Assembly: GCA_900316255.1 (NCBI GenBank)
Contig: ONCI01000009.1
Coordinates: 1-32,469 of the forward strand
Direction of reading: 5' to 3'
Length of the DNA: 32,469 nucleotides
Source: an uncultured Eubacteriales bacterium
Lineage (GTDB): Bacteria; Bacillota; Clostridia; Oscillospirales; Oscillospiraceae
In this document: one piece after another, positions 24,856-32,467 of the stretch
Layout of the letters: each line of letters starts with the position of its first letter
Position numbering within the stretch: the stretch's first letter is position 1
Notes under the pieces: model-generated
What the model saw: only the letters and a program-made list of their open reading frames with translations
What the model was told of the DNA's origin: nothing
The model's database searches: none
Position numbers and translations under genes: made by a program

Positions 24856-25723
24856 AGTCGGCACCTCCCAACTCATAAATGAAGATTTCCTCCAGGCTCA
24901 GCGGCACCAGGTCCAGGAAGAGAGGCTGGGTGGCGGCGATCTTTTCGGTAAGCTCCTCAGCCCTGCCCCGGAGGATCAGCTGCCGCAGGCGGCCGGTGGC
25001 GCTCTCGTGCACGATCTCCAGACCCTCGGGCAGGCTGCCGCCGTCCGGGTAGGCCAGCTGCAGCTTCACCAGGTTTTCCTGCAGGTCGCTGAGGCTGCGC
25101 TCGATCATCATCCTGCCGTGGTTCATGATCCCCACGTGATCGCACACGTCTTCCAGCTCCCGCAGATTGTGGGACGAGACCAGAACCGTGGTGCCGTACT
25201 GCTCCACATCCGAGAGCAGCACGCTCCAGATCTGGCGGCGCATCACGGGATCGAGACCGTCCACCGGCTCGTCCAGCACCAGCAGTTCCGGCCGCTGGGC
25301 CATGGCGATTTGAAAGGCGGCCTGCTTCTGCTGTCCCTTGGAGAGCTTGCGCATGGGCCTTTTTTCATCGAGGCCGAAGAGCACGGAGAGCTTTTCGTAA
25401 CGCTCCCGGTCGAAGCGGGGATAGAGGCTTTCGGCAAAGCGGGCCATGTCGCGGATGCTGGCCTGGGTATAAAAGAAAATGTCGTCCGGAATGTAGGCGA
25501 TCTTCTCCTTGACGCCGGGGTTTTCGTAGACCGGCTCCCCGTCCACCAGCAGCTCTCCTTCGTCCTGCCGGTAGATCCCGGCCAGATGGCGGATAAAGGT
25601 GGATTTGCCGGCGCCGTTTGGCCCGACCAGGCCGTAGACGGCTCCCCTGGGCGCCGACAGGTTGAGCCCGTCAAGGGCGCGAAAGCAGTCAAAGCGCTTG
25701 ACAAGCGATCTTCCTTCAATCAT
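24830..25723 (-). CDS. ABC transporter ATP-binding protein (YtrB-like)
   Basis: A 297-aa nucleotide-binding subunit. Walker A is GPNGAGKST (34-42), the signature loop is the variant LSKGQ, Walker B is LLVLDEPVDGLD and the switch His is in VSSHNLRELEDVCDH. A C-terminal extension of about 80 residues follows the core, as in ABC-2 drug/lantibiotic exporters. It overlaps the GntR gene by 8 nt upstream and the permease start by 26 nt downstream, so all three are translationally coupled. Confidence 0.95.
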   Translation of the reverse strand: MIEGRSLVKRFDCFRALDGLNLSAPRGAVYGLVGPNGAGKSTFIRHLAGIYRQDEGELLVDGEPVYENPGVKEKIAYIPDDIFFYTQASIRDMARFAESLYPRFDRERYEKLSVLFGLDEKRPMRKLSKGQQKQAAFQIAMAQRPELLVLDEPVDGLDPVMRRQIWSVLLSDVEQYGTTVLVSSHNLRELEDVCDHVGIMNHGRMMIERSLSDLQENLVKLQLAYPDGGSLPEGLEIVHESATGRLRQLILRGRAEELTEKIAATQPLFLDLVPLSLEEIFIYELGGADYEVKDLVL

Positions 25724-26081
25724 GCTCGTTTCCCTCCTTGATGAGCGAAAGTATCTCCTCCGTACGCATGCCGAGGGCGCGAAGCTCCACGGCAGTCTGC
25801 TGCAGCTGCGCGCTCAGCGCGGCCCGGCGGGCGAGCATGGCAGCGTCCGTTTTGCAGACAAAGCTGCCTCGCCCCGGGACCGAGCAGATGCAGCCCTCGG
25901 CCTCCAGCTCGCGGTAGGCGCGCTGGATGGTGTTGGGATTGATGGCAAGGCTTGCCGCCAGCTCCCGCACCGAGGGCAGCTTTTCGTTGGGCTCCAGGAC
26001 ACCCGTCAGGATGAGCTGGCGAAAGCCGTCCCGCAGCTGCTCATAGATCGGCCGCGGATCGCGGTAGTTGATCTGGATCAC
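25716..26081 (-). CDS. GntR-family repressor, YtrA subfamily
   Basis: A 121-aa regulator beginning with GTG at 26081, chosen because GGAGGTG lies about 6 nt upstream and the protein then starts at the family's usual VIQINYRDPRPIYEQLRDGF. The winged helix (about 8-75) contains LPSVRELAASLAINPNTIQRAYRELEAEG; the C-terminal part is a short two-helix dimerisation region, as in YtrA, not a FadR or HutC effector domain. YtrA members repress their own ABC operon, and a perfect palindrome overlaps the promoter here. Confidence 0.93.
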   Translation of the reverse strand: MIQINYRDPRPIYEQLRDGFRQLILTGVLEPNEKLPSVRELAASLAINPNTIQRAYRELEAEGCICSVPGRGSFVCKTDAAMLARRAALSAQLQQTAVELRALGMRTEEILSLIKEGNEHD

Positions 26082-26092
26082 GCAGACACCTC

Positions 26093-26128
26093 CTGTACTA
26101 ACTGTATTAAATGACTTAGTACAGTCAA
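26093..26128 (-). promoter_or_regulatory. Promoter with palindromic operator for the GntR-ABC operon
   Basis: On the minus strand TTGACT (26123-26128) is the -35, and TACAGT (26101-26106) a plausible -10 at 16 nt. A perfect 9-bp dyad CTGTACTAA / TTAGTACAG (26093-26101 and 26116-26124, 14-nt spacer) covers both elements. This is the expected position for an autorepressor site. Confidence 0.72.
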
Positions 26129-26177
26129 GATAACACAGGCATTGCTTTTTGTCAAGCCCGCAGAAAAATATAGCAAA

Positions 26178-26216
26178 ACGAGCGTCCCTGCATTTCGGCA
26201 ATGCAAAGACGCTCGT
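26178..26216. terminator. Terminator of the pseudo-P-type ATPase gene
   Basis: An outer 9-bp stem (ACGAGCGTC at 26178-26186, GACGCTCGT at 26208-26216) encloses an inner TGCATT/AATGCA stem. In the minus direction it is followed by TTTTGCTATATTTTT. It separates the large gene from the GntR operon promoter. Confidence 0.78.
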
Positions 26217-26277
26217 GCTTTTGAAGAAATTGGGTTTGCTGCGAACAGCAGATCCGGTCACGCTGCGGGCGGGAAGA

Positions 26278-29200
26278 TCAGAGCCTGAGGAAGGCGCTGA
26301 TCAGCAGCACCGGCAGAGACCAGAGCAGCAGGAACAGCAGGAGGAAGCCGGCGGAGACGATGCCCGCGGAGAGCAGCTTGAAGAACACCACGAACACACC
26401 CAGCACGGCGGCCAGGATCGTCAGCAGCAGGTTGATGCGGACGGAGAGATAGAGGCTGCGGGCGGTGTCGGCCATATGCACCAGAGGACCCAGACCCTCC
26501 CGGCAGACCACAGCGGCAGGCTTGCTGTCCGCGGAGGGCTTGGCCTCGGAGATGGCGAAGCGGTCCACATAGGGCGGGAAATCATAGCCGTCGGTGGCGA
26601 CCTCAAAGCAGTCGGAAAGCATTTCGGGGGTCACCAGGAAGTCCCGGATGGCGAAGATGGGGTGGCGGTTGGAGCGGATCAGACCCACCAGGGCCTTGCG
26701 CACCTGGGGCTGCCCCTCGTACTTCATGTTGAAGATGCCGCAGAGGATGCCGTCCACCGCAAGGAGCACCGTGGTCTTGCCAACCAGACGGTAGGGAACG
26801 CGCACGTTCATGAGACGCATCAGGTCCAGACCGCCGCAGAGGATCACGCTGCCGTCGATGACGCCCTTCATGCCGCCGCCAGAGAGGTTTTCAAAGCCCT
26901 CCACCCGCCGCATGGAGCAGTTGTTCTTCTCCATCAGCTGGGAGAAGCAGGGGGCCAGATCCGAGCCGGAGGCGCAGATCATGGTACCGGCGTAGGAGAT
27001 GATGGTCTCGGGCTGGACTTCGGCAAAGATGCGGACGGTGTCGATCTCCACACTGCCCTCGGGGAACAGATCCCGGTCGGTGACGATCAGATTGTCGCTG
27101 CTGCCGATGTCGCTGATGCCGGACCAGCCGGCGATGGCGGCGCCGCTGTGGAAGATGCGCAGGGAGCCGAAGAGAAAGGGAAGGGCAAAGCAGAGCAGCG
27201 CCATGATGGGCACCGCGGGGCAGAGGATCACCGTGAGGATGTACAGATAATCGGGGAAGGCGTGCTTGGCGATGGCAACCACCAGGGCCATCAGCACCGC
27301 CAGGATCCCGAGAACGGGGGAGAGACGGTTGAAGGCTGTCTCGTCGGGGGCGGCCTCCTCCGTCCTGCGGACAAAGCCCTTGGGCGGCCGCAGGGACTTG
27401 AGCAGGGTCAGGCCGTTGCCCTTCACGTCCGGCTCCGCGGTGACCGCGTAGCAGCGCTTGCCGATGGCCGGCACCCGCAGGGCCTTGCGCAGGCCCCTGG
27501 CGCTGGCCAGGGAGGACATCAGCACCCCCAGGAAGGAGAGGCTGGAAATCAGGCAAAGGGGCATGTGAGGCGTGCCCATAAAGCCGAGACACACGGAGAG
27601 CGCGTCCAGACTTGTGAGAATGCAGGTGAGAACGGCCAGAGAGTCAGCGCCGAAACGGCCCCGGGCCAGGTTTATCAGCGAGCCGGTGACCACGTCCAGA
27701 CCCAGCAGCAGGATCGTGAGCTGGATGGCCAGGGAGAGACCCGCGGCCACCTCCACGGTGCGCAGCGCGCCGGAGACCGGCAGCCCCAGAGTGATCCAGG
27801 TAAGGACCGCCAGCAGCACCAGCCCGATGCGGACCCGCATGCGGAGACTGGTGACGAAGGAGCCGTAGTACTTGGAAGCGGTGGCAGGGGAGACCTCGGG
27901 ACCCAGATCCTCACTCTCGTCCTCCATGGTGGAGGCGGTGCCGGTGCGGCTGCGCCTGGCACCGAAGAGACGGACCAGGAGGCTGGAGGCCATGCCGGAG
28001 AGGTACTGACCAAAGGAGGGGAAGGCGTTGGGGTCGTCCCCGTCCTCCTCGTCATAATCCAGATCCGGGGCGTATTCCGGCCGGCGGCGGTCGTCGTAGC
28101 CCTCGGTATGTTCGGGCGCCTCCGCCTCGGCGGCAGGCGCTTTCTTTGTGCCTTTGCGGAAAAGACCCTTTTTCTCCAGAGGCTTTTCCGCCAGCTCCTC
28201 TTCGCCGGCCACCCAGTGGAAGCCCACGTTGCCGCTGGGCTTGGGGGGAACGTAGCTCTCGTCCGCGCTCAGGTCCAGCTCCCTGCCGTCGAAGACCATG
28301 GTGCTCTTCCGCTCCCCGCTGAGATTGAAGCGGGGATCGATCTCCTCGGAGGGGATGTAGCTCCGGGCCGGCTTGGGGCGGGCGAGCTCGCTCCCTTCCT
28401 TCCGGGAGGGCTCCACCGCGGCCGCCGGCTGGGGGGGCGCGGGATCCTGGTCGAGAAGACGGCGCAGGCTCTCGCTCCAGTCCGCGGCGGTGAGGTCCGG
28501 AACGGGACTAGCGGCTTCCTCCGCGGGGGAAGCGGGCATCGGTTCGGGGGCGGGGGCTTCGGCCTGGCGCCGCCGCAGACCGCCCTGGCTCCGGGCGCCA
28601 TCGGCGTGGGAGGAGAAGCTCTCACCCCGCATCTGCTGCAGGATGTCCCGGGCTTCCTCTTCCATGCGGGAAACTTTGCCGCCTCTGCCGGCTTTGGGAG
28701 AGGGGGAAGGAGCCGCGGCAGCGGAGACAGGCTCTGCCCTGCGGGCGGGTTCCGCCTTCCGCTCTTCGCCGATGACATCGGCGGCGGCGGGAATGGCGGC
28801 GAGTATATCGTTGTATTCGGCTAAAAAATCATCAACGGACATGGCGGAGAATTCAACATCCTCATCTTTAATCTCTCTTCGCCGAGGGGAAGGGGAGGGA
28901 ATTTGCTTTGCAGGGGGGGAAGAAGTCTGCCCGGGAGAAGGCGGAGCGGCCTGCTCCTTTTTGGCGGGAGGGGCCTCCTCGCGCCGTTCACGGCGGAGAA
29001 AACCGAAGGTCTCAGCGGCTTCGGAGGGCGCGAGCGGTTCGGGCTGCCCGGCCTCGGGGACCGGGGCCTCCTCCGCGGCGGAAGGGAGACCCTTCCGGCT
29101 CCGCTCCGCCGCTCCTTTCCGACGGGCGGGACGGGCGGCGGGAGAAGAGCTCTCCCTGCCGGAGGCAGAGCGGGAGCTTTTCTCCTTCTCCCTGCGCCGG

Positions 29201-30414
29201 GAAGCGTTCTCAGCGGCCGAGGGGGCCGCGCCGGTAGGGGGGAGAGAAGAAGCCTCCTCCCTCCTGCGGGCTGCTTCCCGACGGGAACGTGGCGCGTCGG
29301 CAGGGGGGGCGGGCTGTTCAGCCGGCTCCGTGTATTCTGCCCAGAACTCCGACAGAATGTCGTTTACGGACATGTTGAGAACATCGGGTTCGGCTTTTGG
29401 CCGGGCCTTCGGCAAAGGCCGCGGCGCCGGGGCAGGCGTCTCTTCCTCGGGGAAGAGCGGCCGGGCGGGCGCATCAACAGTGTCAGGCTCCGGCTCAGAG
29501 AAGAGGGGCCGGGCAGGCGCTTCCACAGTGTCGGGCTCGGATTCGGGAGCGGGGACAGGCTTGGCTTTTTTTGCGGGGGAAGGAGAGGCTTTCTTTGTAG
29601 GGGACGGGCGCATTTTGCTCACAGCGCCCAGGAGATCCTGGAAGGGATTTCGTTTGCTTTCGGTTTTGGCTTTCTCGGAGAAAAAGGCCCGGGGCTTCTC
29701 CGCCGGGGCGGGAGGCTCCTGCTGCCGTCTGCGGCGGGGGAGAGGCTGGGGCTCAACGGGCGCGGTACTCTCCTCCAGCCCGCCCCAGTATTCCGCCAGA
29801 ATGGCGTCTACCGAGAGGCCGGCGAGCTCCGCTTCCGGGATGTGGACCTCCACCTCCGGCACAGCGCGCCGAAGGGGAGCGGACACCGCGGCCCGGACCG
29901 GTTCCGGAGCGGGAGTCACGTCCTCTTCCTCTTCGATGCGCACGGGCTCTTCCTTTTTGCCCCAGAGCAGCTCGTCAAAGCTGGGGAGCTCCTCCGGAGC
30001 GGGAGGGACTTTGGAGGCCCGGGGCTTCGCTTCGGAACGGAGACGGGAAAGAAAGCCGCTTGCCAGACTTTTCAGATCCGGCCGGGGCTTTTCGGAAGGC
30101 GCAGGCTCTTCCTCCTCAGATGCGGGCGGAACAACCCGGTCATCCTCAGGGACGGGCGCTTCTTTTCCCCAGCGGGAGGCGAGACGCTCCTGGCTTTCCC
30201 TGCGGTCCCGCCGCGGCTGATAGATGCGCACGCTGTCCTCCGGCTCTTCCGCGGGGCGCAGAGCGTCCATAGAAGAGCGGGAAAGGCTGCGCCGGGGAGG
30301 GGACGTCTGCTCGGCTTCCGGCAGCATATCGTCCAAAATCTCCGCCAGGATGTCATTGACCCGGTAATCCGGAGATTCCATATTCTCTTCTTCGTCCGAG
30401 AGAAAACGACTCAT
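26278..30414 (-). CDS. Giant pseudo-P1B-type ATPase with a disordered tail bearing four VxDILAE motifs
   Basis: A 1378-aa protein. Residues 1 to about 860 are low-complexity (Pro, Glu, Ala, Arg, Ser-rich), presumably disordered, with motif copies VNDILAE (19-25), VDAILAE (202-208), VNDILSE (350-356) and VDDFLAE (527-533), plus a 16-residue tandem duplication at 294-325 (PDTV-[ED]-APARPLF). From about 863 there are eight hydrophobic helices in the P1B-ATPase arrangement: RGRFGADSLAVL matches the usual N-M-D-x-L-V region, LCPAVP in helix six matches CPC/CPx, and VEGFENLSGGGMKGVIDGSVILCGG (from 1171) matches the nucleotide-domain GxGxxG region. The phosphorylation site reads DRDLF (1113-1117), not DKTGT; the GDN position reads RDF (1257-1259); no TGE occurs in the short loop after helix four. 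Predicted non-pumping membrane scaffold. It lies 51 nt after rlmB, with AGGGG 7 nt before its start. Confidence 0.8.
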   Translation of the reverse strand: MSRFLSDEEENMESPDYRVNDILAEILDDMLPEAEQTSPPRRSLSRSSMDALRPAEEPEDSVRIYQPRRDRRESQERLASRWGKEAPVPEDDRVVPPASEEEEPAPSEKPRPDLKSLASGFLSRLRSEAKPRASKVPPAPEELPSFDELLWGKKEEPVRIEEEEDVTPAPEPVRAAVSAPLRRAVPEVEVHIPEAELAGLSVDAILAEYWGGLEESTAPVEPQPLPRRRRQQEPPAPAEKPRAFFSEKAKTESKRNPFQDLLGAVSKMRPSPTKKASPSPAKKAKPVPAPESEPDTVEAPARPLFSEPEPDTVDAPARPLFPEEETPAPAPRPLPKARPKAEPDVLNMSVNDILSEFWAEYTEPAEQPAPPADAPRSRREAARRREEASSLPPTGAAPSAAENASRRREKEKSSRSASGRESSSPAARPARRKGAAERSRKGLPSAAEEAPVPEAGQPEPLAPSEAAETFGFLRRERREEAPPAKKEQAAPPSPGQTSSPPAKQIPSPSPRRREIKDEDVEFSAMSVDDFLAEYNDILAAIPAAADVIGEERKAEPARRAEPVSAAAAPSPSPKAGRGGKVSRMEEEARDILQQMRGESFSSHADGARSQGGLRRRQAEAPAPEPMPASPAEEAASPVPDLTAADWSESLRRLLDQDPAPPQPAAAVEPSRKEGSELARPKPARSYIPSEEIDPRFNLSGERKSTMVFDGRELDLSADESYVPPKPSGNVGFHWVAGEEELAEKPLEKKGLFRKGTKKAPAAEAEAPEHTEGYDDRRRPEYAPDLDYDEEDGDDPNAFPSFGQYLSGMASSLLVRLFGARRSRTGTASTMEDESEDLGPEVSPATASKYYGSFVTSLRMRVRIGLVLLAVLTWITLGLPVSGALRTVEVAAGLSLAIQLTILLLGLDVVTGSLINLARGRFGADSLAVLTCILTSLDALSVCLGFMGTPHMPLCLISSLSFLGVLMSSLASARGLRKALRVPAIGKRCYAVTAEPDVKGNGLTLLKSLRPPKGFVRRTEEAAPDETAFNRLSPVLGILAVLMALVVAIAKHAFPDYLYILTVILCPAVPIMALLCFALPFLFGSLRIFHSGAAIAGWSGISDIGSSDNLIVTDRDLFPEGSVEIDTVRIFAEVQPETIISYAGTMICASGSDLAPCFSQLMEKNNCSMRRVEGFENLSGGGMKGVIDGSVILCGGLDLMRLMNVRVPYRLVGKTTVLLAVDGILCGIFNMKYEGQPQVRKALVGLIRSNRHPIFAIRDFLVTPEMLSDCFEVATDGYDFPPYVDRFAISEAKPSADSKPAAVVCREGLGPLVHMADTARSLYLSVRINLLLTILAAVLGVFVVFFKLLSAGIVSAGFLLLFLLLWSLPVLLISAFLRL

Positions 30415-30465
30415 ATTTCAACCCCTGCTTCCATGATGCGGTATGAGTTGACTGCTGATAACAGA

Positions 30466-31221
30466 TTACAGACTGCGCTGGCGAAGGATCTCGTACATGG
30501 TGATGGCGGCGGCTGCGCTGGCGTTGAGGGAGCTGACCCGGCCCTTCATGGGCAGGCTCACGATGAAATCACAGCACTCCCGCACCAGGCGGCCCATGCC
30601 GTCTCCCTCCGAGCCGATGACCAGGGCCAGGGGACCGGAAAAGTCCGTGTGCCACAGGTCGTTCTGCCCGTCGGCGGCGGTCCCGTAGACCCAGACGCCC
30701 CGGTCCTTCAGCTCTTTGAGCGCGGCGGGGATGTTGGGGACCCGGGCCACTGCCATATGCTCGGCAGCGCCGGCGCTGGCCTTGTCCACCACGGCGGTGA
30801 GCCCCGCGCTGCGGCGCTTGGGAATGATGACGCCGTGGGCGCCGGCACATTCGGCGGAGCGGATGATGGCGCCCAGATTGTGCCCGTCGCTGATCTCGTC
30901 ACAGACGATCAGGAAAGGAGCCTCGCCCCGCTCTTCGGCAATGGCGAAGAGATCCTCCACCGAGCAGTATTCCCGCACGGCGGCCAGCGCGATGACGCCC
31001 TGGTGGGCATGGGTCCTGGACATGAAGTCCAGCTTCCGCCGGTCACACTCCACCACGACGATGCCCTTGTCCCGGGCGGTGGAGGCAATGTGACCCAGGG
31101 TCCTGTCCACCTCGCCCTTGCTGATATAGAGCTTGTCCATGGCGCGGCCGGCCCGCAGGGCCTCCATAACGGCGTTGCGGCCTTCGATGATCTCGTTCTG
31201 AATCCCGGATTCTTTCTCCAT
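30466..31221 (-). CDS. rlmB: 23S rRNA 2'-O-methyltransferase RlmB (TrmH/SpoU family)
   Basis: A 251-aa SpoU methyltransferase that, in its family, methylates the ribose of G2251 in the peptidyl-transferase loop of 23S rRNA using SAM. The N-terminal substrate-binding domain begins IIEGRNAVMEALRAG; the knotted catalytic domain has DEISDGHNLGAIIRSAECAGAHGVIIPKRRSAGL (motif 1), LALVIGSEGDGMGRLVRECCD (motif 2) and SLPMKGRVSSLNASAAAAI (motif 3). The ATG at 31221 is preferred, since GGAG lies 9 nt upstream; an in-frame TTG at 31236 overlaps that site. The next gene on this strand is the large pseudo-ATPase, probably cotranscribed. Confidence 0.93.
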   Translation of the reverse strand: MEKESGIQNEIIEGRNAVMEALRAGRAMDKLYISKGEVDRTLGHIASTARDKGIVVVECDRRKLDFMSRTHAHQGVIALAAVREYCSVEDLFAIAEERGEAPFLIVCDEISDGHNLGAIIRSAECAGAHGVIIPKRRSAGLTAVVDKASAGAAEHMAVARVPNIPAALKELKDRGVWVYGTAADGQNDLWHTDFSGPLALVIGSEGDGMGRLVRECCDFIVSLPMKGRVSSLNASAAAAITMYEILRQRSL

Positions 31222-31390
31222 TGCATACGACTCCAAGTTATAATTTTACTGATAAAGCATACCACAGCTACGGGTAAAAAGGAAGCACAAGTTTGGAAAT
31301 TTACAATTTTTTATAGACTTTGCGGCAGGGGCAGAGTATGATAACGGGGTAGATCCTGATCCGCATTCCTGAAAAAAGAAAGGTGGTTCC

Positions 31391-32236
31391 ATGAAAGACC
31401 CCATGCGATCGGTGGAGCGCTTTGCCTATCAGCATCCCCATTTCGGCGTGCCCAACCTGATGCGCTATATCGTGGGCGGCAACGTCCTGTTCTGGCTGGC
31501 CGGGGTGCTGCTGCGCAACTATACCCTGCTGAGCTATATCAGCTTTGACGCCGCCGCCATTCTCCACGGCCAGGTGTGGCGTCTGGTCACCTTCATGTTC
31601 TATCCCATCAGCGGCAGCATGCTGTTCGCGCTGCTGTCCTTCTACTTCTATTACTGGATGGGCAGCACCCTGGAGCAGTATTGGGGCACGCCCCAGTTCA
31701 ACATTTTTATTCTGCTGGGCTGGTTCTTCACGGTGGTGTTCGGCTTCGCGGTGTACTTTATCACCGGCAATAGCCCCCAGATCACCGGAACCTATCTGTA
31801 TTACTCCCTGTTCTTCTCGTATGCCACCCTGTTCCCGGACGTGCAGGTGCTGCTCTTCATGCTGATACCGGTGAAAATGAAGTGGCTTGCCATTGTGGAC
31901 GCGCTGTTTTTCGCCTATGCCGTTGTAAGCGGCTTTGCCTGGTTCCCGGAAAACCTGCTGCCCCTGGTGGCGGTGCTGAATTACTTCATCTTCTTTGGAG
32001 CCGAGCTCTGGAACCGCCGTCCCCGGAAGGCCAGTGCCGAGACGGTGAATTTCCGGCGGGAGAGCGCCCGGATCCGCAGAGAGCAGAGAGGGGAACTCTA
32101 CAAGCACAAATGCTCCGTCTGCGGGCGGACGGATGTCTCCAACCCGGAACTGGAGTTTCGCTACTGTTCCCGCTGCGCGGGCTATCACTGCTTCTGCCAG
32201 GACCATATCAACAATCACATCCATTTTACGGAGTGA
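31391..32236 (+). CDS. Rhomboid-like membrane protein with C-terminal zinc ribbon
   Basis: A 281-aa protein with about six hydrophobic helices (about residues 20-205) and a cytoplasmic C-terminal tail. The early part matches the rhomboid style: YIVGGNVLFWL, then GQVWRLVTFMFYP, then FYFYYWMGSTLEQYWGTPQFN. The catalytic GxSG of active rhomboid proteases is not seen; the corresponding region reads TGTYLYYSLFFSYATLFPD, so it is probably a proteolytically inactive, derlin-like member. The tail (about 238-281) is a zinc-binding module: CSVC (241-244), CSRC (259-262), then HCFCQDHINNHIH. AAAGGTGG lies just before the ATG. It is divergent from rlmB and followed by a tRNA. Role unknown; partner binding or membrane quality control is a family-based guess. 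Confidence 0.8.
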   Translation: MKDPMRSVERFAYQHPHFGVPNLMRYIVGGNVLFWLAGVLLRNYTLLSYISFDAAAILHGQVWRLVTFMFYPISGSMLFALLSFYFYYWMGSTLEQYWGTPQFNIFILLGWFFTVVFGFAVYFITGNSPQITGTYLYYSLFFSYATLFPDVQVLLFMLIPVKMKWLAIVDALFFAYAVVSGFAWFPENLLPLVAVLNYFIFFGAELWNRRPRKASAETVNFRRESARIRREQRGELYKHKCSVCGRTDVSNPELEFRYCSRCAGYHCFCQDHINNHIHFTE

Positions 32237-32289
32237 TCCGGCCGCTGGAAAGGGATTCCAAAAAAATCGAAAAAAAGTAAAAATAATGC

Positions 32290-32318
32290 TTGACCTTGCC
32301 GCCCGAGTGTGCTAATAT
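32290..32318 (+). promoter_or_regulatory. Promoter of the tRNA-Pro gene
   Basis: TTGACC (32290-32295), 17 nt, then TAATAT (32313-32318) preceded by TGC; a TATAAT overlaps at 32316-32321, but at 20-nt spacing. The -35 lies in ATAATGCTTG (32283-32292), as at two other promoters. Confidence 0.65.
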
Positions 32319-32333
32319 AATCGGGCGGCAAGG
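32294..32333. promoter_or_regulatory. 13-bp perfect inverted repeat straddling the tRNA promoter -10
   Basis: CCTTGCCGCCCGA (32294-32306) and TCGGGCGGCAAGG (32321-32333) pair perfectly around a 14-nt AT-rich centre that contains the -10. It could be an operator or the terminator of the preceding membrane-protein gene, though no T run follows directly. Confidence 0.55.
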
Positions 32334-32391
32334 CCAAGGGGCTTTGTTTTCAGATACAGGAGGGGCTGTGAGCAGCTTCTTCTGAGTAGAC

Positions 32392-32467
32392 CCGGGTGTA
32401 GCGCAGATGGTAGCGCGCTTGAATGGGGTTCAAGAGGCCGCTGGTTCAAATCCAGTCACTCGGACCA
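32392..32467 (+). tRNA. tRNA-Pro (GGG anticodon)
   Basis: A complete 76-nt cloverleaf. The acceptor stem is CCGGGTG/CACTCGG (one G-T pair), the D stem GCGC/GCGC, and the anticodon stem CTTGA/TCAAG with loop ATGGGGT, giving anticodon GGG at 32425-32427 (reads CCC and CCU). The T stem is GCTGG/CCAGT with loop TTCAAAT. The discriminator is A and the CCA end is encoded. It may be the first member of a longer tRNA cluster, since the window ends two bases later. Confidence 0.97.

Noticed and set aside
26149-28824. An 891-codon plus-strand frame, and an 812-codon one at 28903-31341
   Set aside because: Both are antisense to the large pseudo-ATPase gene and rlmB, which have ribosome sites, domains and membrane helices; the antisense frames are low-complexity shadows.
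26278-30414. Functional heavy-metal transporting ATPase
   Set aside because: No DKTGT, TGE or GDN motif and no N-terminal CxxC metal-binding domain.
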